Under the pieces are notes generated by a model. That model was not told where the DNA came from. It saw nothing but the letters and a program-made list of their open reading frames with translations, and searched no databases. Shown piece by piece: positions 21,189-22,301 of a stretch of 22,301 nt of DNA. Both the position numbers and the translations under genes were made by a program. The stretch is from Fimihabitans intestinipullorum. Lineage in GTDB: Bacteria > Bacillota_I > Bacilli_A > RF39 > UBA660. The stretch spans positions 1 through 22,301 of the forward strand of contig DVML01000030.1 of assembly GCA_018714965.1 (NCBI GenBank), in the 5' to 3' direction. How positions within the stretch are numbered: the first letter of the stretch is position 1; each line of letters opens with the position of its first letter.

Positions 21189-22148
21189 TTACACGATTTC
21201 ATATTCCAATAAAACAATGTCGTTGATCCATGGAGAAACAGAAAGATTTTCAGGTTTCGATAAATCCGTCGTCAAGTATTTCTTAGCATCATCCGGAAAA
21301 ATAGTCACGACTGCCTGCTCGCACTTTTCTTTTAATAAAACAGCCGATAAAAAATTAGCACCCGAAGAGATTCCTACACCAAGTCCAAGCTTACTCGCCA
21401 GTCGATAAGCCATCATCACTGCATCGTCATCATGAATTAAAACGACATCATCTATGATGGAAGAATCGACAATCTCTGGAATAAAATCATCTCCGATCCC
21501 TTCGATCTTATGACTTCCTAAAGAAGTATTTCCTGATAACATCGGTAATTCTTTTGGCTCTAGTGCGACCACTTTGACATCTTTCCACGTTTCTTTCAAA
21601 CGTTTTCCTATTCCCATCAAAGTACCACCAGTACCAATTCCAGATGTAAAACCTCCTATCGGTTCATGAATTTGTTTCACAATCTCATAACCTGTCATCA
21701 TATAATGAGCTTCTACATTTTTTTCGTTTGAAAATTGATTTGGTCGAAACCCCTTCGTTTCCTTGCTCAATTGGTCTGCTTGTTCTATACATGCTTGAAA
21801 TCCACCTTCTTCTTTCGAGATCAACCTCACTTCCGCACCATACAATTTCATTAATTTTTGACGTTCCATACTCACCCAATCAGGCATATATATAATAACC
21901 GGATGATTTTTTCTTGCTCCAAGTGCTGCAAAAGAAATTCCTGTATTTCCACTCGTCGCTTCGATAATTGGCATGCCTTCCTTCAAATCACCGGTCTCTT
22001 CAGCACTTTTAAGTATATATTCTGCAACACGATCTTTAATACTTCCCGTTAAATTATATTGTTCTAATTTACAATATACTTCACTCACATGATCATGATA
22101 CCGATATTTTATTTTCACGATCGGCGTATCTCCTATTAAATGATTCAA
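21189..22148 (-). CDS. Cysteine synthase-family PLP enzyme
   Basis: This 319-residue fold-type II PLP enzyme makes cysteine from O-acetylserine (or a related activated serine) and sulfide. Lys38 in NLTGSIKDR is the PLP Schiff base. EATSGNTGIS (63-72) holds the substrate carboxylate loop, and GIGTGGTLMG binds the PLP phosphate. The length and lack of extra domains fit CysK/CysM. I cannot separate these from a cystathionine beta-synthase-type enzyme by eye. The start is TTG (22146-22148) behind a strong AGGAGGGG; the leader MNHLIGDTPIVKI is the expected family N-terminus. It runs into cysS with an 85-base gap containing a promoter. No serine acetyltransferase gene is in the window. Confidence 0.88.
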   Translation of the reverse strand: MNHLIGDTPIVKIKYRYHDHVSEVYCKLEQYNLTGSIKDRVAEYILKSAEETGDLKEGMPIIEATSGNTGISFAALGARKNHPVIIYMPDWVSMERQKLMKLYGAEVRLISKEEGGFQACIEQADQLSKETKGFRPNQFSNEKNVEAHYMMTGYEIVKQIHEPIGGFTSGIGTGGTLMGIGKRLKETWKDVKVVALEPKELPMLSGNTSLGSHKIEGIGDDFIPEIVDSSIIDDVVLIHDDDAVMMAYRLASKLGLGVGISSGANFLSAVLLKEKCEQAVVTIFPDDAKKYLTTDLSKPENLSVSPWINDIVLLEYEIV

Positions 22149-22222
22149 TATATCCCCTCCTACTATATGTAATTCGAAACCGTCAAAAAGGTATCATGGC
22201 AATGTATTTTTTTCAAATTTTA

Positions 22223-22251
22223 TTGCATAAAATATATTATTATGGTATTAT
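22223..22251 (+). promoter_or_regulatory. tRNA promoter
   Basis: TTGCAT (22223-22228) and TATTAT (22246-22251) are separated by 17 bases. The transcript would begin about 12 bases before the tRNA 5' end. It is divergent from the cysteine synthase gene. Confidence 0.75.
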
Positions 22252-22270
22252 ATAAGAGCAGTGTTGAATT

Positions 22271-22301
22271 GGACCTTTAGCTCAGTTGGTTAGAGCATCC
22301 G
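22271..22301 (+). tRNA. tRNA, 5' part (cut by the right edge)
   Basis: GGACCTTTAGCTCAGTTGG opens a standard tRNA: a 7-base acceptor arm GGACCTT, TA, then the D-arm GCTC, AGTTGGTTA and GAGC. The window ends in the anticodon stem (ATCCG), so the anticodon is not visible. The 5' part looks like Met or Ile-type tRNAs of Bacillota, but isotype cannot be decided here. Confidence 0.9.

Noticed and set aside
22149..22222. Promoter of the cysteine-synthase gene
   Set aside because: TTGAAA with TACCTT 17 bases later is possible on the minus strand, but the -10 is poor. I did not list it.
1..22301. CRISPR arrays, insertion sequences, integrase or long repeats
   Set aside because: No regularly spaced repeats, no transposase-like protein and no long direct or inverted repeats were seen on reading both strands. 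Short palindromes are explained by terminators and operators.

Overview
The window comes from a low-GC, monoderm, peptidoglycan-making bacterium. The dcw order mraZ, rsmH, ftsL, penicillin-binding protein, the lipoprotein foldase PrsA, the short -35/-10 promoters, the strong AGGAGG-type ribosome sites and two YjcZ-like micro-ORFs all point to Bacillota. A gut Erysipelotrichia-like lineage would fit, but that is a guess. Nearly every gene reads on the minus strand; prsA and the partial tRNA at the right end are the intact plus-strand genes.

Region A (1 to about 8600) is very AT-rich. It holds two transcription units defined by good promoters. The upstream unit is ugd (UDP-glucose 6-dehydrogenase) followed by a GT2 glycosyltransferase. 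A second promoter at 6514-6541 then drives a tightly packed, mostly overlapping series: AMP-forming acyl ligase, alpha/beta hydrolase, radical SAM protein, NUDIX hydrolase, PHP phosphoesterase, GT-B glycosyltransferase, short MDR oxidoreductase and a HAD phosphatase that runs off the left edge. I do not recognise this combination as a described pathway. It looks like a biosynthetic operon for a modified sugar, nucleotide-sugar-derived compound or surface glycan.

Region B (about 8600 to 11170) is a graveyard and defence/resistance patch. It contains a decayed ORF, a broken two-HTH XRE regulator, an AbiEi antitoxin with its own palindromic operator but only the first codons of its AbiEii toxin, and a cytidine/blasticidin-deaminase-like gene behind a 16-codon leader peptide with mutually exclusive stems. 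It also contains a 67-codon N-terminal fragment of a second penicillin-binding protein. That fragment marks the likely junction where accessory DNA was joined to the core dcw cluster.

Region C (11171 to 22301) is core genome with visibly higher GC. From upstream to downstream on the minus strand the dcw piece runs mraZ, rsmH, ftsL, PBP and a NUDIX gene, ending in an intrinsic terminator. It is preceded by a textbook MraZ operator of four GTGG repeats at exact 10-bp spacing. To its right are a transglutaminase-like lipoprotein, two micro-ORFs with a possible sporulation promoter, prsA, truB, a YugP-type membrane metallopeptidase, cysS, a cysteine-synthase-family gene and the first 31 bases of a tRNA with its promoter.
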